In this document: positions 8,898 to 18,792 of the stretch, piece by piece
How positions within the stretch are numbered: position 1 is the stretch's first letter
How the letters are laid out: each line of letters begins with the position of its first letter
From: CAVSZB01 sp964420395
Lineage (GTDB): Bacteria; Krumholzibacteriota; Krumholzibacteriia; LZORAL124-64-63
DNA length: 64,000 nucleotides
Direction of reading: 5' to 3'
Assembly: GCA_964420395.1 (NCBI GenBank)
Contig: CAYQTJ010000001.1
Span: forward strand, 21,872-85,871
The notes under the pieces: model-generated
What the model saw: the letters and a program-made list of their open reading frames with translations, nothing else
What the model was told of the DNA's origin: nothing
The model's database searches: none
Made by a program: the position numbers and the translations under genes

Positions 8898-11879
8898 ATG
8901 ATGCGAAAGGCCACGATCCGACGCAGCCTGGCCGGTCTCGTGCCGCTCGTCCTCGCCTGCCTCGGCGGGACCCCGGGGGGGGCCGTGGCCGCCCGGGCCA
9001 CCCGGCAGCCGGAGATCGCGGAGGCCCCGCCGGCGGTGGTTGGCGCCTCGCGCGCCGGGACCGCGAAGGCGGCGGTGGACACGATCTACATCCTCGGCGG
9101 CCCGGACCGCGGCGACGGCAAGTTCCAGGATGACCTGTACCCCTGGGTGCCCGACGACGAAGGCTGGATCCCCTCCGTGGCGTCGCCCACCCGGCCGGCC
9201 TGGCACGCGGACACCTTCAACGCGGCGCAGCTGGATCCCGCGACCGTGCCCAACCACGCGATGTGGCTCGGCGCGAATTACCCCCCGTGCGGGGGCGAGG
9301 TCGCCAATCCCGGCTACGAGAACAATCTCGACGAGTCCCTGGAGTGGAGCCGGAGCGTGGCCGACCCCGGCCTGCCGACGGCCGTGCGCGTGACCGCGCG
9401 CCTGAACCACGACATGGAGGAGTACTACGACCGCCTCACCCTCGAGGTGATGTCCGCCGGCGGCTGGGCGCCGGTGCGATCGTTCGACGGCAGCAACCGG
9501 GTCGGCGGAGCCTTCATTCCGGTCGACGTGGACGCCCAGTTCACCGTGCAGCCGGACGCGTACCAGGGCGCCGCGGGAGACGAGGTCCGCCTGCGCTGGC
9601 GCTTCGTCTCGGACGGCGGCTGGTCGGACGCCGACTGCCTGTTCGACGGCGAGGGGGCCGCGCAGCTCGACAACGTCGCCGTCTCCTTCGATCAGGGCGG
9701 CGGCGCGGCGCCGCAGTCGTTCGACGACTTCGAAGGGGCCGGGCCGGCCGGCTGGACCGCGGTGAGCAGCGCCTGCAGCTTCGCCCGGATCTGGCCGCGG
9801 CTCGACGACGCCGGGCTGTGCGCGCAGAACAACACGCCGCAGCTCGCGTTCATCGACGATGGCAGCCTCTGCCCCGCCAGCGACGGCACCCCGGGCGTGA
9901 CCTGGACCTACGGCCCCGGCGGCTTCGTCGCCCACTGCGCCGATCCCCTCGTGTACCCCCTCAGCGAGTTCTGGTCCCCGCCGCTCGCGCTGCCGGGGGG
10001 CGCCGTCGCCCACGACGGGTGCGAGCTGGCCTTCGACGCGTACTCCCACGGGAGCAGCATCCTCACCACGACCATCCGCTGGGCGATCCGCACCAGCGAC
10101 GATTCCGGGCAGACCTGGTCCGTCTGGAAGAACGAGGGCTTCGTCTACGAGCAGAACGACCCGGCCTACCGCCGCTTCAGCTTCCCGCTCGACGGCCTGA
10201 TCCCGGCCGGCGCCGACCGGGTGCAGATCTCGCTCGGCACGCTCACGCTCGGCGCGTTCTCCGGCAACTGCGCCCAGTTCACGCCGGCCCCGTACTTCGA
10301 CAACGTCGCGCTCACGGTCTTCCCCCGGACCGGCCCGGCGATCTCGTTGCAGAGCGCGGGCAGCGACGCCTTTCCGGCCGGGGGCGGGCTCGATCTCGCC
10401 GATCTCGGCGCCAACGCCGTGCCGGTGGTGTCGTGGAGCGGCGGACCGATCGCGGTGCGGACCGTGCCGCGGCAGGGGGCGGTCATGACCGGTCCCCCGC
10501 TGCTGCACTGGCGGCTGCGCGCCAATCCGCTGTTCGACCCGTACCGGGCCGCGCCGCCGCCGAATCCGCTGCCCGGCAGCGCGTCGGTGGCCGATTTCCT
10601 GTTCGTGTTTCCCGACTCCGGCTTCCTCTATCCCGGAGACATCCTCCACTACTGCTTCGAGGCCTCCGACGATCGCGGGGGGGAGATCGGGACGACCTGG
10701 CTCCCGGCCGACACCGCGGGGCTGAGCCTGTTCGACGGCGATCAGGGCCACCTCGCGGGCCGGTTCCCGCGCGAGCACGAACTGCGCGCGCTGCCGACGC
10801 TGCGCGACGCGGCCGGGACCCAGCCGCCGGTGCTCGTCTGGCAGAACTACGCCGGCGTCGCCGCCGACGACGAGTGGGCCTCGGCTCTGGCCAACCTCGG
10901 CTTCACGCCGGGCGTGGACTACGATTCCTATCGGACCTTCCATCCCGCCCTGTCGAGGCTGGGCAGCGCCACGCAGATCGCCGGCTACGCGACGATCCTG
11001 TACGACGGCGACCGCACGAACCAGGCCGCGCCCCGGGCCGCGGACCTGGCGACGATCCGGACCTGGACCGCGGCCGGCGGACGGCGGGCCCTGTTCATGG
11101 GCGAGGACATCGCGCACGACCTCGTGCGCGCGGGCGATACCGGGTTCATGCTCGACTACCTCGGCCTGGCCGCCACAGGCAATCCGTTCGTGCCCGGCAA
11201 CGTGCGCCCGGAGATCGACGACCAGGCGGCCCCCCGCGTCGTGCCGGTGGCCGGCAACGCGCCCGGCCTGACCACGGTCTTCGTGCCGAACGGGTGCCGT
11301 GACCTCAACGATTTCGACGGCCTGCAGCCGTGGGGCACGGGGGAGGGCCTGCTCTCGTATACCGCGCCCGGCGGCGGCGACGGCGGCTACCTCCACTTCG
11401 CCGGCATCTACAACCATCGTCCCGCCGACGACGGCCGCTTCGTCACGCTCCCGTACGGCCTGCGGCTGGTGGAGTCGGCGCCGGGGGACGCCGGCGGGCC
11501 GCTGGCCGCGCGCACCCGGCTGCTGGGCGAGATCCTGGCCCACTTCGGGACGTCGGGCAGCGGCCCGGCCACCGCCGCGCCGGGCGGGGCGGACGGCGCC
11601 ACCGACCGCCTGTCGGCGAGGGCCTACCCGAACCCGTTCAACCCCCGCGTGACCGTCGCGTACGCCATGCCGCGCGCCGGCCGGCTCGTCGTGCGCATCC
11701 TCGACGCACGGGGGCGCCCCGTGCGGAACCTGCTCGACCGCGACGTGCCGGCGGGGACCGGCGAGATCGCGTGGGACGGCCGCGACGACGCGGGCCGGGC
11801 GGCGGCGGCCGGCGTCTACCTGTGCGAGACCGGCGCGTTCGGGACGGTGACGACCCGGAAGCTGGCGCTGGTGCGGTGA
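8898..11879 (+). CDS. Large secreted protein with C-terminal FlgD-Ig/secretion-type domain
   Basis: A 993-aa exported protein of unknown function. It starts MMRK at 8898 behind AAGGAG, followed by a signal peptide (hydrophobic core LAGLVPLVLACLGG). The middle contains two repeated-style segments typical of extracellular beta-sandwich or jelly-roll modules (EGPAGW-like 'FDDFEGAGPAGWTAVSS', and 'YFDNVALTVF'), then a Rossmann-like segment around VLVWQNYAGVAADDEW. The last 80 residues form a FlgD-type Ig domain: PNPFNPRVTVAYAMPRAG, then VRILDARGRPVRNL, ending in VTTRKLALVR. In FCB-group bacteria such tails go with export of hydrolases and surface proteins. No catalytic motif was recognised, so only 'secreted surface or extracellular protein' can be supported. 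Confidence 0.85.
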   Translation: MMRKATIRRSLAGLVPLVLACLGGTPGGAVAARATRQPEIAEAPPAVVGASRAGTAKAAVDTIYILGGPDRGDGKFQDDLYPWVPDDEGWIPSVASPTRPAWHADTFNAAQLDPATVPNHAMWLGANYPPCGGEVANPGYENNLDESLEWSRSVADPGLPTAVRVTARLNHDMEEYYDRLTLEVMSAGGWAPVRSFDGSNRVGGAFIPVDVDAQFTVQPDAYQGAAGDEVRLRWRFVSDGGWSDADCLFDGEGAAQLDNVAVSFDQGGGAAPQSFDDFEGAGPAGWTAVSSACSFARIWPRLDDAGLCAQNNTPQLAFIDDGSLCPASDGTPGVTWTYGPGGFVAHCADPLVYPLSEFWSPPLALPGGAVAHDGCELAFDAYSHGSSILTTTIRWAIRTSDDSGQTWSVWKNEGFVYEQNDPAYRRFSFPLDGLIPAGADRVQISLGTLTLGAFSGNCAQFTPAPYFDNVALTVFPRTGPAISLQSAGSDAFPAGGGLDLADLGANAVPVVSWSGGPIAVRTVPRQGAVMTGPPLLHWRLRANPLFDPYRAAPPPNPLPGSASVADFLFVFPDSGFLYPGDILHYCFEASDDRGGEIGTTWLPADTAGLSLFDGDQGHLAGRFPREHELRALPTLRDAAGTQPPVLVWQNYAGVAADDEWASALANLGFTPGVDYDSYRTFHPALSRLGSATQIAGYATILYDGDRTNQAAPRAADLATIRTWTAAGGRRALFMGEDIAHDLVRAGDTGFMLDYLGLAATGNPFVPGNVRPEIDDQAAPRVVPVAGNAPGLTTVFVPNGCRDLNDFDGLQPWGTGEGLLSYTAPGGGDGGYLHFAGIYNHRPADDGRFVTLPYGLRLVESAPGDAGGPLAARTRLLGEILAHFGTSGSGPATAAPGGADGATDRLSARAYPNPFNPRVTVAYAMPRAGRLVVRILDARGRPVRNLLDRDVPAGTGEIAWDGRDDAGRAAAAGVYLCETGAFGTVTTRKLALVR

Positions 11880-11969
11880 GGCGCGGGCCCGCACGAATCC
11901 GTGGCCGGGGATCGGCGGTTGGGGTACGCTCCGCGGCCGGCGACCGTCCGGCTCCGGGGAGGCCGATCC

Positions 11970-12710
11970 GTGGCGATTCTCGAGAACGACGGCTGGTGCC
12001 CCACCTGCGCCAGCAAAACCGTGTTCCGCGCCGAGCAGCCGTGGCTGCGCGAGCACTATCGCTGCCTCAACTGCGGCAGCCTGCCGCGGGAGCGGGCGCT
12101 CATGGCGGTGATCGAGGCGCGGTTCCCCGGCTGGCGGGACCTGGTCGTGCACGAGTCGTCGCCGGTGGATCGCGGCGTGAGCGCCCGCCTGGCGCGGGAC
12201 TGCCCCGGCTACCTGCCGTCGCAGTTCTTCCCGGGGGCGGCCCGGGGGACCGCTGTGGACGGGGTGCGTTGCGAGGATCTCGAGGCGCTCACCTTCGACG
12301 ACGAGAGCATCGATCTGCACGTGACCCAGGACGTGATGGAGCACCTGTTCCACCCCGGGCGGGCGCTGCGCGAACTGGCCCGCACGCTGCGTCCCGGCGG
12401 GGCGCACCTGTTCACCGTGCCGATCGTCAACCGCGCGCAGCCGTCGCGCCGGCGGGCCCGGCGGCTGGCCGACGGCCGGGTCGAGCACCTCGAGCCGGCG
12501 GTCTACCACGGCAATCCCGTGGACGAGGGCGGCTCGCTCGTCACGGTCGACTGGGGCTACGACATCTGCCGCCACATCCACGCCGCCTGCGGCCTGTTCA
12601 CTCACGTCGTGCAGATCGATGATCCGGGCCGGGGGATCCGCGCGGAGCTGATCGACGTGCTGGTCACCGTGAAGCCGGGCGCCGGACAGGTTCCGATCTG
12701 CGACGGGTGA
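11970..12710 (+). CDS. SAM-dependent methyltransferase with N-terminal zinc ribbon
   Basis: A 246-aa class I methyltransferase. A GTG start at 11970 is preferred because GGGGAGG lies seven bases upstream; an in-frame GTG at 11901 has no ribosome site. The first 40 residues hold two CxxC pairs (CPTC and CLNC, 25 residues apart) forming a zinc ribbon. The Methyltransf_11-like core follows, with the acidic motif and helix at DDESIDLHVTQDVMEHLFHP and the post-motif RTLRPGGAHLFTVPI. Such zinc-ribbon methyltransferases often sit in polysaccharide clusters and act on sugars or lipids, but no such cluster is here and the substrate is unknown. It follows the secreted protein after 90 bases. Confidence 0.82.
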   Translation: MAILENDGWCPTCASKTVFRAEQPWLREHYRCLNCGSLPRERALMAVIEARFPGWRDLVVHESSPVDRGVSARLARDCPGYLPSQFFPGAARGTAVDGVRCEDLEALTFDDESIDLHVTQDVMEHLFHPGRALRELARTLRPGGAHLFTVPIVNRAQPSRRRARRLADGRVEHLEPAVYHGNPVDEGGSLVTVDWGYDICRHIHAACGLFTHVVQIDDPGRGIRAELIDVLVTVKPGAGQVPICDG

Positions 12711-12828
12711 GCTGCGGCGTCCGGCGGCGACGCCGGCCCGCCTCTACGCCCGGGGCCCCCCGGTAAATCCCACTGGAATCCCCCTGTCTGCGGTCACCTC
12801 GTGGGGTGCGCCCGGCCGGCCGTGTGCC

Positions 12829-12834
12829 TATACT
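12829..12834 (+). promoter_or_regulatory. Candidate -10 box for the RND multidrug operon
   Basis: The 190-base gap before the TolC-family gene holds TATACT (5 of 6 to consensus) 68 bases before the ATG. No convincing -35 box is found 16-18 bases upstream. It is the only AT-rich promoter-like element in the gap; the rest is GC-rich and shows no other feature. Confidence 0.25.
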
Positions 12835-12902
12835 TGCCGGGTTGTTTCGGCGGCGGCCGCCTGCCGGCGGCGCCGGTCCACCCATTTCGGAGGCTTCACT
12901 CC

Positions 12903-14534
12903 ATGATGGTGAGCTCACGATTCCCCGCGTGGCGCCCCGGTGCGGGACGCACGGGGGTCGCGGCGGCGCTGGCCGTCGCGGCCTGCCTGGCCGGCCCGGC
13001 GCCGGTCGCCCGGGCCTTCCCGCAGGAGAGCAATCCCGACAGCGCGCTGGTGGAGGCGCTCGCGCGCATCGAGGGGGCGCCGCTGACGCTCGAGCGGGCG
13101 CTGGTCGAGGCGGCCGACGGCTCGACCGCCGCCCGCGCCGCCCGCGCCGCGCTCGCCGCCGCGCGGGCCGCCGTGCGCCGGGAGCGGGGGGCCTTCGACC
13201 CCGAGCTGATCGGGGAGTGGAAGCGGCTGAGCGCGGACACCCCGACCGCCTCCCTGTTCGCCGGGGCGGACGTCCTGCTCACCGACGAAACCTCCGGCAT
13301 GCTGGGCGCCCGCTGGCGGGCGCGCTGGGGGACCGAGCTGACCGGCACTCTCACGAGCGTGAAGCGCGAGACCAACAACGGGTTCGCCTCGCTGAACCCG
13401 GAGTACGACGCCGCGGGGCGGCTCGAGCTGCGCCAGCCGCTGTTGCGGGGCGCCGGCCCCGCCGCGCGCGCCGCCCTGGACGCGAGCGAGCGGGAGCTGG
13501 CGGCGGCGGGGGCGCGCCACGACGACGCCCTGCTCGGCGTGCGCGCCGCCGTCGAGTCGGCCTACTGGGAGCTCCACGCGGCGACGCGCGACCTCGCCGT
13601 GCAGCTCCTGATCCGCGACCGCGCCCAGTCGGTGCTCAGCGAGACCCGACTGCGGGAGCAGGCCGGCCTGGTCGGGCCGGGCCAGACCGCGAGCGCGCGG
13701 GTCTTCCTGGCGGAGCAGGAGCAGGCGCTGCTCGATCGCGAGGAACTGCTCGACGCGGCGTCGGACCGCGTGGCCACCCTGGTCGGCCGCCGGCCCGAGG
13801 GGACGGCGCGGCGGTTCCTGGCCGTCGACGAGCCGCCGGCCGGCTTCCCGGAGCCCGACGAGGACCTCCTGGTGGAGGCGGCCCGGCGCGGGAACCTCGA
13901 ACTGGTCGCGGCGGCGCAGGCCGTGGCGGCGCTGCGCGCCCGCGAGAAGGCCGCGGCGCGGGACGCGCTGCCGCAGCTCGACCTGTTCGGCAGCCTCGGC
14001 GGCAGCGGCCTGACCGGCGAGGGGCGGCAGGTCATCATCCCGTTCGGCGATCCGCCCGACACCCTGCAGACCGCCACGACCGGCGGCCGGGGGGAGAGCG
14101 TGAGCCAGGTCCTCGACCGGAAGTACCCCGACTGGACGGTGGGCGTCGGCTTCACGCTGCCGCTGGGGGGGCGCCGCGACCGCGGCGCCCGCGACGTCGC
14201 CCGCGCCGAGGTGGCGCGGGCCGAGCACGGCCTCGAGGCGCAGCGGCGCGGCCTGGAGGAGCGGGTGCGCTCCGCCTGCCGCGAACTGGCGCACGGCCGG
14301 CGGCGCCTCGAAGTCGCGGGCGAGGGGGTGGCGGCGTCGCAGGAGCAGGTGCGCATCGGGGTGCTGGAGTTCCGCGCGGGGCGCACGACCGCCTTCGAGC
14401 TGACGCGGCTGGGGGCCGACCTCGCGTCGGCCCAGCAGCGCTATTCGCAGGCGCTCGTGCGGGCGGCCCGGGCGGCGGCGGAGCTGCGCCGCCTGACCGC
14501 CAATGCGTATCCGGGAAAGGAGACGGTGCAGTGA
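12903..14534 (+). CDS. TolC-family outer-membrane efflux protein
   Basis: This is the outer-membrane channel of a second tripartite pump. It has 543 aa starting MMVSS at 12903, with GGAGG ten bases upstream, and a signal peptide ending near residue 38 (PVARA-FPQ). Two homologous outer-membrane efflux halves are visible. The first contains the beta-strand stretch LNPEYDAAGRLELRQPLLRGAG, and the second SQVLDRKYPDWTVGVGFTLP; each is flanked by long Ala/Arg/Glu-rich helices that form the periplasmic tunnel. It is the first gene of an operon with an adaptor and an HAE1-class RND pump. It differs clearly in sequence from the CzcC-like gene at the window start, so the two systems are not a recent duplication. 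Confidence 0.9.
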   Translation: MMVSSRFPAWRPGAGRTGVAAALAVAACLAGPAPVARAFPQESNPDSALVEALARIEGAPLTLERALVEAADGSTAARAARAALAAARAAVRRERGAFDPELIGEWKRLSADTPTASLFAGADVLLTDETSGMLGARWRARWGTELTGTLTSVKRETNNGFASLNPEYDAAGRLELRQPLLRGAGPAARAALDASERELAAAGARHDDALLGVRAAVESAYWELHAATRDLAVQLLIRDRAQSVLSETRLREQAGLVGPGQTASARVFLAEQEQALLDREELLDAASDRVATLVGRRPEGTARRFLAVDEPPAGFPEPDEDLLVEAARRGNLELVAAAQAVAALRAREKAAARDALPQLDLFGSLGGSGLTGEGRQVIIPFGDPPDTLQTATTGGRGESVSQVLDRKYPDWTVGVGFTLPLGGRRDRGARDVARAEVARAEHGLEAQRRGLEERVRSACRELAHGRRRLEVAGEGVAASQEQVRIGVLEFRAGRTTAFELTRLGADLASAQQRYSQALVRAARAAAELRRLTANAYPGKETVQ

Positions 14535-15676
14535 GCCACCTTCGACAGGCGACACTTCTCGCGGCGCTGCTGGCGCTCGCGTCGGTGGCCGGCTGCGCGC
14601 GCAAGGCGCAGCAGGGCCAGTTCAAGATGCCCCCCATGCCGGTCGAGACGGCGACGGTCGGGCGGCAGACGGTGGCCGACCGCTTCGTCGCGGTGGGCAC
14701 GCTCGAGGCGGTGAACCAGATCGTCGTCGTGACCGAGATCGACGGCCAGGTGGTCGCCCTGCCGTTCCACGAGGGGGGCGAGATCCGCCGCGGCGGCCTG
14801 ATCGCCCAGCTCGACGACGTCCAGCTCAGGGCCGAGGCCGCGCGCGCGGAGGCGCTGCGCGACCAGCGCCTCGCCAGCTACCAGCGGGTGCGGACGGTCG
14901 TGGACCAGGGCGCCGGCTCGCCGCAGGACCTCGACGACGCGCAGGCCGCCGTCAGGGTGGCGGAGGCGGATCTCGCCCTGGCCACCGCCCGGCTGGGCAA
15001 GACCCGCGTGACCGCGCCGTTCGACGGCACGCTCGGCGCGCGCCGCGTCAGCGTGGGGCACTACCTGCGCGCCGGCGATGCCGTCACGGAGCTGGCGGGG
15101 CTGGCGCAGCTGCGGGTCCGCTTCACGGCGCCGGAGATCCACATGGCGAAGCTGCGCCGTGGCGCCGCGGTGACGGTGTCCACCCCGGCCTTTCCCGAAG
15201 CGATTTTGCAGGGCGAGGTCGAGGTCGTCGAGCCGGTCGTGGACGCGGGCACGCGCAGCGCCCGCGTGGTGGCGCGCCTGGCCAATCCCGGCAGCCTGCT
15301 GCGGCCAGGCATGTCGGCCGACGTGACGGTCGTGCTGAGCGAGCGTCCGGACGCCCTGGTCGTGCCGGGCGAGGCGATCTTCGCGCAGGGCGAGCAGCAG
15401 CTGGTCTACGTGATCAAGCCCGACAGCACCGTCGCGCCGGCCGCGTTGACGCTCGGGCTGCGCCAGGCGGCGACGGTGGAGGTCCTCGGCGGCGTCGTCC
15501 AGGGCGATCTGATCGTCCGGACGGGGCACCAGAAGCTGTTCCCCGGCGCGAAGGTCCTGCCGCTGCCGGCGGGCGGCGGCGGTCCCGGCGGCCCGGGCGG
15601 CGCCCCCCCCGCCGCGGCCGACGGCGCGGCGGAGGCCGGTGGCGCCGATGCTCCCGCCGGGGGAGAGGCGCGATGA
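14531..15676 (+). CDS. RND efflux periplasmic adaptor lipoprotein (HlyD/MexH-like)
   Basis: This is the membrane-fusion subunit linking the RND pump to TolC. It has 381 aa from GTG 14531, which overlaps the stop of the TolC gene (GTGA) and has GGAAAGGAG upstream. The lipobox ends at Cys22 (ASVAGC). The lipoyl halves (EIDGQVVALPFHEGGEIRRG and KTRVTAPFDGTLGARRVSVG) flank a short alpha-hairpin, followed by the beta-barrel (LRPGMSADVTVVL) and a membrane-proximal domain. The C-terminal 40 residues are a low-complexity Gly/Pro/Ala tail, unusual for the family but common in high-GC genomes. The short hairpin resembles MexH/MdtA-type adaptors that serve drug pumps. Confidence 0.9.
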   Translation: MSHLRQATLLAALLALASVAGCARKAQQGQFKMPPMPVETATVGRQTVADRFVAVGTLEAVNQIVVVTEIDGQVVALPFHEGGEIRRGGLIAQLDDVQLRAEAARAEALRDQRLASYQRVRTVVDQGAGSPQDLDDAQAAVRVAEADLALATARLGKTRVTAPFDGTLGARRVSVGHYLRAGDAVTELAGLAQLRVRFTAPEIHMAKLRRGAAVTVSTPAFPEAILQGEVEVVEPVVDAGTRSARVVARLANPGSLLRPGMSADVTVVLSERPDALVVPGEAIFAQGEQQLVYVIKPDSTVAPAALTLGLRQAATVEVLGGVVQGDLIVRTGHQKLFPGAKVLPLPAGGGGPGGPGGAPPAAADGAAEAGGADAPAGGEAR

Positions 15677-18600
15677 AGCTCAGCGAAGTCTCCATCAGGC
15701 GGCCGGTCTTCGCCACGGTGATGAGCCTGGCGATCGTCCTGCTCGGGGTGATCTCCTTCACCCGGCTGCCGGTGCGCGAGTACCCCGACATCGACCCGCC
15801 GATCGTGTCGGTGGTGACCATCTACCGCGGCGCGAGCCCGAGCGTCGTCGAAACGGAGATCACCGAGATCCTCGAGGAGGAGTTCTCCACGCTCGAGGGC
15901 GTGAAATCGCTCTCCTCCTCGAGCCGCGAGCAGGGCTCCGTCATCACGATCGAGTTCGAACTGAACCGCGACGTCGACGAGGCCTCCAACGACGTGCGCG
16001 ACCGGGTGTCGCGCGTGAGCGGCCGCCTCCCGCGCGAGGCCGAGGATCCGACGGTCGAGAAGGTGGACACCAACGCCCAGCCGATCGTCTGGCTGGCGCT
16101 CGTCAGCGATCGCCACAGCACCCTCGAGCTGTCGGAGCTGGCCGATCGCGTCCTCAAGGACAAGCTGCAGCGGCTGCCGGGCGTCGGCTCGGTGTTCATC
16201 GGCGGAGAGCGGCGCTATGCCATGCGGGTCTGGCTCGATCCGCGGCGCCTGGCGGCGCGCGGCCTGACGCCGACGGACGTCGAGCGGGCACTGGCCACGG
16301 AGAACGCCGAGATCCCGGCCGGGCGCGTGGAGGGGTCGCAGCGGGAGTTCTCGGTCCGCACGCGGGGGGACCTGACGGCGCCGACGGAATTCGCGGCGAT
16401 CATCGTGGCGCGCAACGGCGATGACGTCGTCCGGCTGGGCGACGTGGCCGAGGTCGAGATCGGTCCCGAGGACGAGCGCTCGGTGACCCGCTTCAACGGG
16501 CATCCCGCCATCGGTCTCGGCGTGGTGAAGCAGGGCAAGGCGAGCACGCTCGAGGTGGCCTCCGCGGTGCGCGAGGCGCTGCCGCTCCTGAGGCAGGAGC
16601 TGGCGCCCGGCATGACCCTGGAGGTGGCCTACGACTCGTCCCTGTTCATCAGCGAGTCGATCCACGAGGTCAAGGACACCCTGCTGATCGCCATCGCACT
16701 GGTGGTCCTGGTCATCCTGGTCTTCCTGAAGAGCCTGCGCGCGACCATCATCCCGGTGCTGGCGATCCCGATCTCGATCGTGGGCGCGGCCACCGTGGCG
16801 CTGGCGCTCGGCTTCACCGTCAACATCCTGACCCTGCTGGCGCTCGTGCTGGCCATCGGGCTGGTTGTGGACGACGCCATCGTCGTGCTGGAGAACGTCT
16901 ACCGGCACCTGGAGATGGGCAAGACGCGGCGGCGCGCCACCTTCGACGCGGCGCAGGAGATCGGGTTCGCGATCGTCTCGACCACGGTGGCGCTGGTGGC
17001 GGTGTTCATCCCGCTCTCCTTCCTGACGGGGACGGTGGGACGGCTCTTCCGCGAATTCGGCATCACCGTGGCGGTGGCGGTCCTGATCTCCGGCTTCGTG
17101 GCCCTCACGCTGACGCCGATGCTCTGCTCGCGGCTGTTGCAGCCGCTGATGGGCCGGCGCGACAGCTGGGCGGAGCGGTCGTTCGAGGCCTTCTTCTCCG
17201 GTGTCAACCGGATGTACGAGGCAACCCTGCGCTGGTGCCTGGGGCACCGCGCGCTGGTGCTCGTGTCGGCCCTGCTGATGATCGGGCTGTCGGTGTTCAC
17301 GTACCGGTTGCTGCCGCGCGAGCTGGTGCCGACCGAGGACCGCAGCGCGGCGTTCGGCATCGTGCTGGCGCCCGAGGGCTCGACGCTGGAGTACACGGAC
17401 AACTACATGCGGCAGGTCGAGGAGCGCCTGCTGCCGCTGCCGGAACGGGAGGGGCTGTTCAGCGCCATCGGTCTGGGGTTCAACGGCCCGGGGCGGGTCA
17501 CCGACGGCTTCCTCTTCCTGAACCTCAAGCGCGGCGAAGAGCGGGAGAAGACGCAGCAGCAGCTCGTGCAGGAGCTGTTTCCGCAACTGCTGGCCATTCC
17601 GGGCGTGCTCGCCTTCGTGATCGATCCGCCCAGCCTCGGCGGCCAGTTCAACTCCTCGCCGGTGGAGTACGTGCTGCAGGCCGAGAGCTACGAGCAGCTG
17701 GGCCAGGCGGTCGGCATCATGATGGGCAAGGCCCAGCAGCTCGGGTACCTGGCGAACCTCGACGTGGACCTGCGGCTGAACAAGCCGCAGCTGGACATCA
17801 CCATCGATCGCGAGCGGGCGGCCCAGCTCGGCGTCTCGGTGAGCGAGATCGGCGCCGTGCTCGAGTCGATGCTCGGCGGGCGCGTGGTCGGCAACTTCAA
17901 GCGCGGGTCGAAGCAGTACGACGTCGTCGTCCAGATGCGTCCCGGCGACCGCGCCACCCCCGACGTCATCCCGGAGATCTGGCTGCGGGGGGGTGCCGGG
18001 CTGGTGCAGCTGGCCAACGTGGTGCGGGTGCGGGAGACGGTGTCCCCGAAGGAGCTGAACCACTACAACCGCGTCCGCTCGGCCACCATCACCGCCAGCC
18101 TGACCCCCGGCATGGACCTCGGCACCGCCCTCGACGCCCTGGACCGGGTGTGGCGGGAGGACCTGCCGGCCGGGGTCAAGCGCGAGCTGAAGGGGCAGTC
18201 GCGCGAGTACCGCGAGTCGCAGGGCAGCCTCACGCTGCTGTTCGGCCTCGCCGTGGTGTTCATCTTCCTGGTCCTGGCGGCGCAGTTCGAGAGCTTCGTC
18301 CACCCCTTCACGATCCTGCTCTCGGTGCCGCTGGCCGTGGTGGGGGCGCTGATTTCCCTCTTCGCGCTGAAGCAGAGCCTGAACATCTACTCGCAGATCG
18401 GCCTGATCATGCTGATCGGCCTCGTCACGAAGAACGCCATCCTGATCGTGGAGTACGCCAACCAGCGTCGGGCCCGGGGCGAGCCGATCCGCGAGGCGAT
18501 CCGCAACGCCGCCGCCATCCGGCTGCGGCCGATCCTGATGACGTCCTTCTCGACGATCTTCGGCATCCTCCCGATCGCGCTCGGCCTGGGGGCCGGCGGC

Positions 18601-18765
18601 GAGTCGCGCATGCCCCTCGGCGTGGCGGTCGTGGGCGGCATGCTGGCGTCGACCTTCCTCACCCTCGTGCTGGTGCCGGTCGTGTACGACCTGCTGGCGC
18701 GCTTCACGAATCCGCACCTGGAGGCGGACGACGAGCCCGGCCCTCCGGGCGCGCCGGCCGGCTGA
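15673..18765 (+). CDS. HAE1-family RND multidrug efflux pump (AcrB/MexI-like)
   Basis: This proton-driven inner-membrane exporter of hydrophobic or amphiphilic compounds has 1030 aa, full length for the family. Its start overlaps the adaptor stop (ATGA). It begins MKLSEVSIRRPVFATVMSLA, the HAE1 N-terminal helix. The proton relay is complete: D400-D401 in TM4 (GLVVDDAIVVLENVYRHLE) and K920 in TM10 (GLVTKNAILIVEYANQ), matching D407, D408 and K940 of AcrB. The docking and porter domains are present in both halves. It is the last gene of the TolC-adaptor-pump operon and is followed by a strong hairpin terminator. The substrate cannot be predicted. Confidence 0.94.
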   Translation: MKLSEVSIRRPVFATVMSLAIVLLGVISFTRLPVREYPDIDPPIVSVVTIYRGASPSVVETEITEILEEEFSTLEGVKSLSSSSREQGSVITIEFELNRDVDEASNDVRDRVSRVSGRLPREAEDPTVEKVDTNAQPIVWLALVSDRHSTLELSELADRVLKDKLQRLPGVGSVFIGGERRYAMRVWLDPRRLAARGLTPTDVERALATENAEIPAGRVEGSQREFSVRTRGDLTAPTEFAAIIVARNGDDVVRLGDVAEVEIGPEDERSVTRFNGHPAIGLGVVKQGKASTLEVASAVREALPLLRQELAPGMTLEVAYDSSLFISESIHEVKDTLLIAIALVVLVILVFLKSLRATIIPVLAIPISIVGAATVALALGFTVNILTLLALVLAIGLVVDDAIVVLENVYRHLEMGKTRRRATFDAAQEIGFAIVSTTVALVAVFIPLSFLTGTVGRLFREFGITVAVAVLISGFVALTLTPMLCSRLLQPLMGRRDSWAERSFEAFFSGVNRMYEATLRWCLGHRALVLVSALLMIGLSVFTYRLLPRELVPTEDRSAAFGIVLAPEGSTLEYTDNYMRQVEERLLPLPEREGLFSAIGLGFNGPGRVTDGFLFLNLKRGEEREKTQQQLVQELFPQLLAIPGVLAFVIDPPSLGGQFNSSPVEYVLQAESYEQLGQAVGIMMGKAQQLGYLANLDVDLRLNKPQLDITIDRERAAQLGVSVSEIGAVLESMLGGRVVGNFKRGSKQYDVVVQMRPGDRATPDVIPEIWLRGGAGLVQLANVVRVRETVSPKELNHYNRVRSATITASLTPGMDLGTALDALDRVWREDLPAGVKRELKGQSREYRESQGSLTLLFGLAVVFIFLVLAAQFESFVHPFTILLSVPLAVVGALISLFALKQSLNIYSQIGLIMLIGLVTKNAILIVEYANQRRARGEPIREAIRNAAAIRLRPILMTSFSTIFGILPIALGLGAGGESRMPLGVAVVGGMLASTFLTLVLVPVVYDLLARFTNPHLEADDEPGPPGAPAG

Positions 18766-18792
18766 CAGGGGACGGGCGCGGTGCGGTTTCGC

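Noticed and set aside
8655..12605. Extension of the gamma-glutamyltransferase frame by 1300 codons upstream
   Set aside because: It runs antisense to the secreted protein and methyltransferase; a signal peptide and start at 8654 define the real N-terminus.
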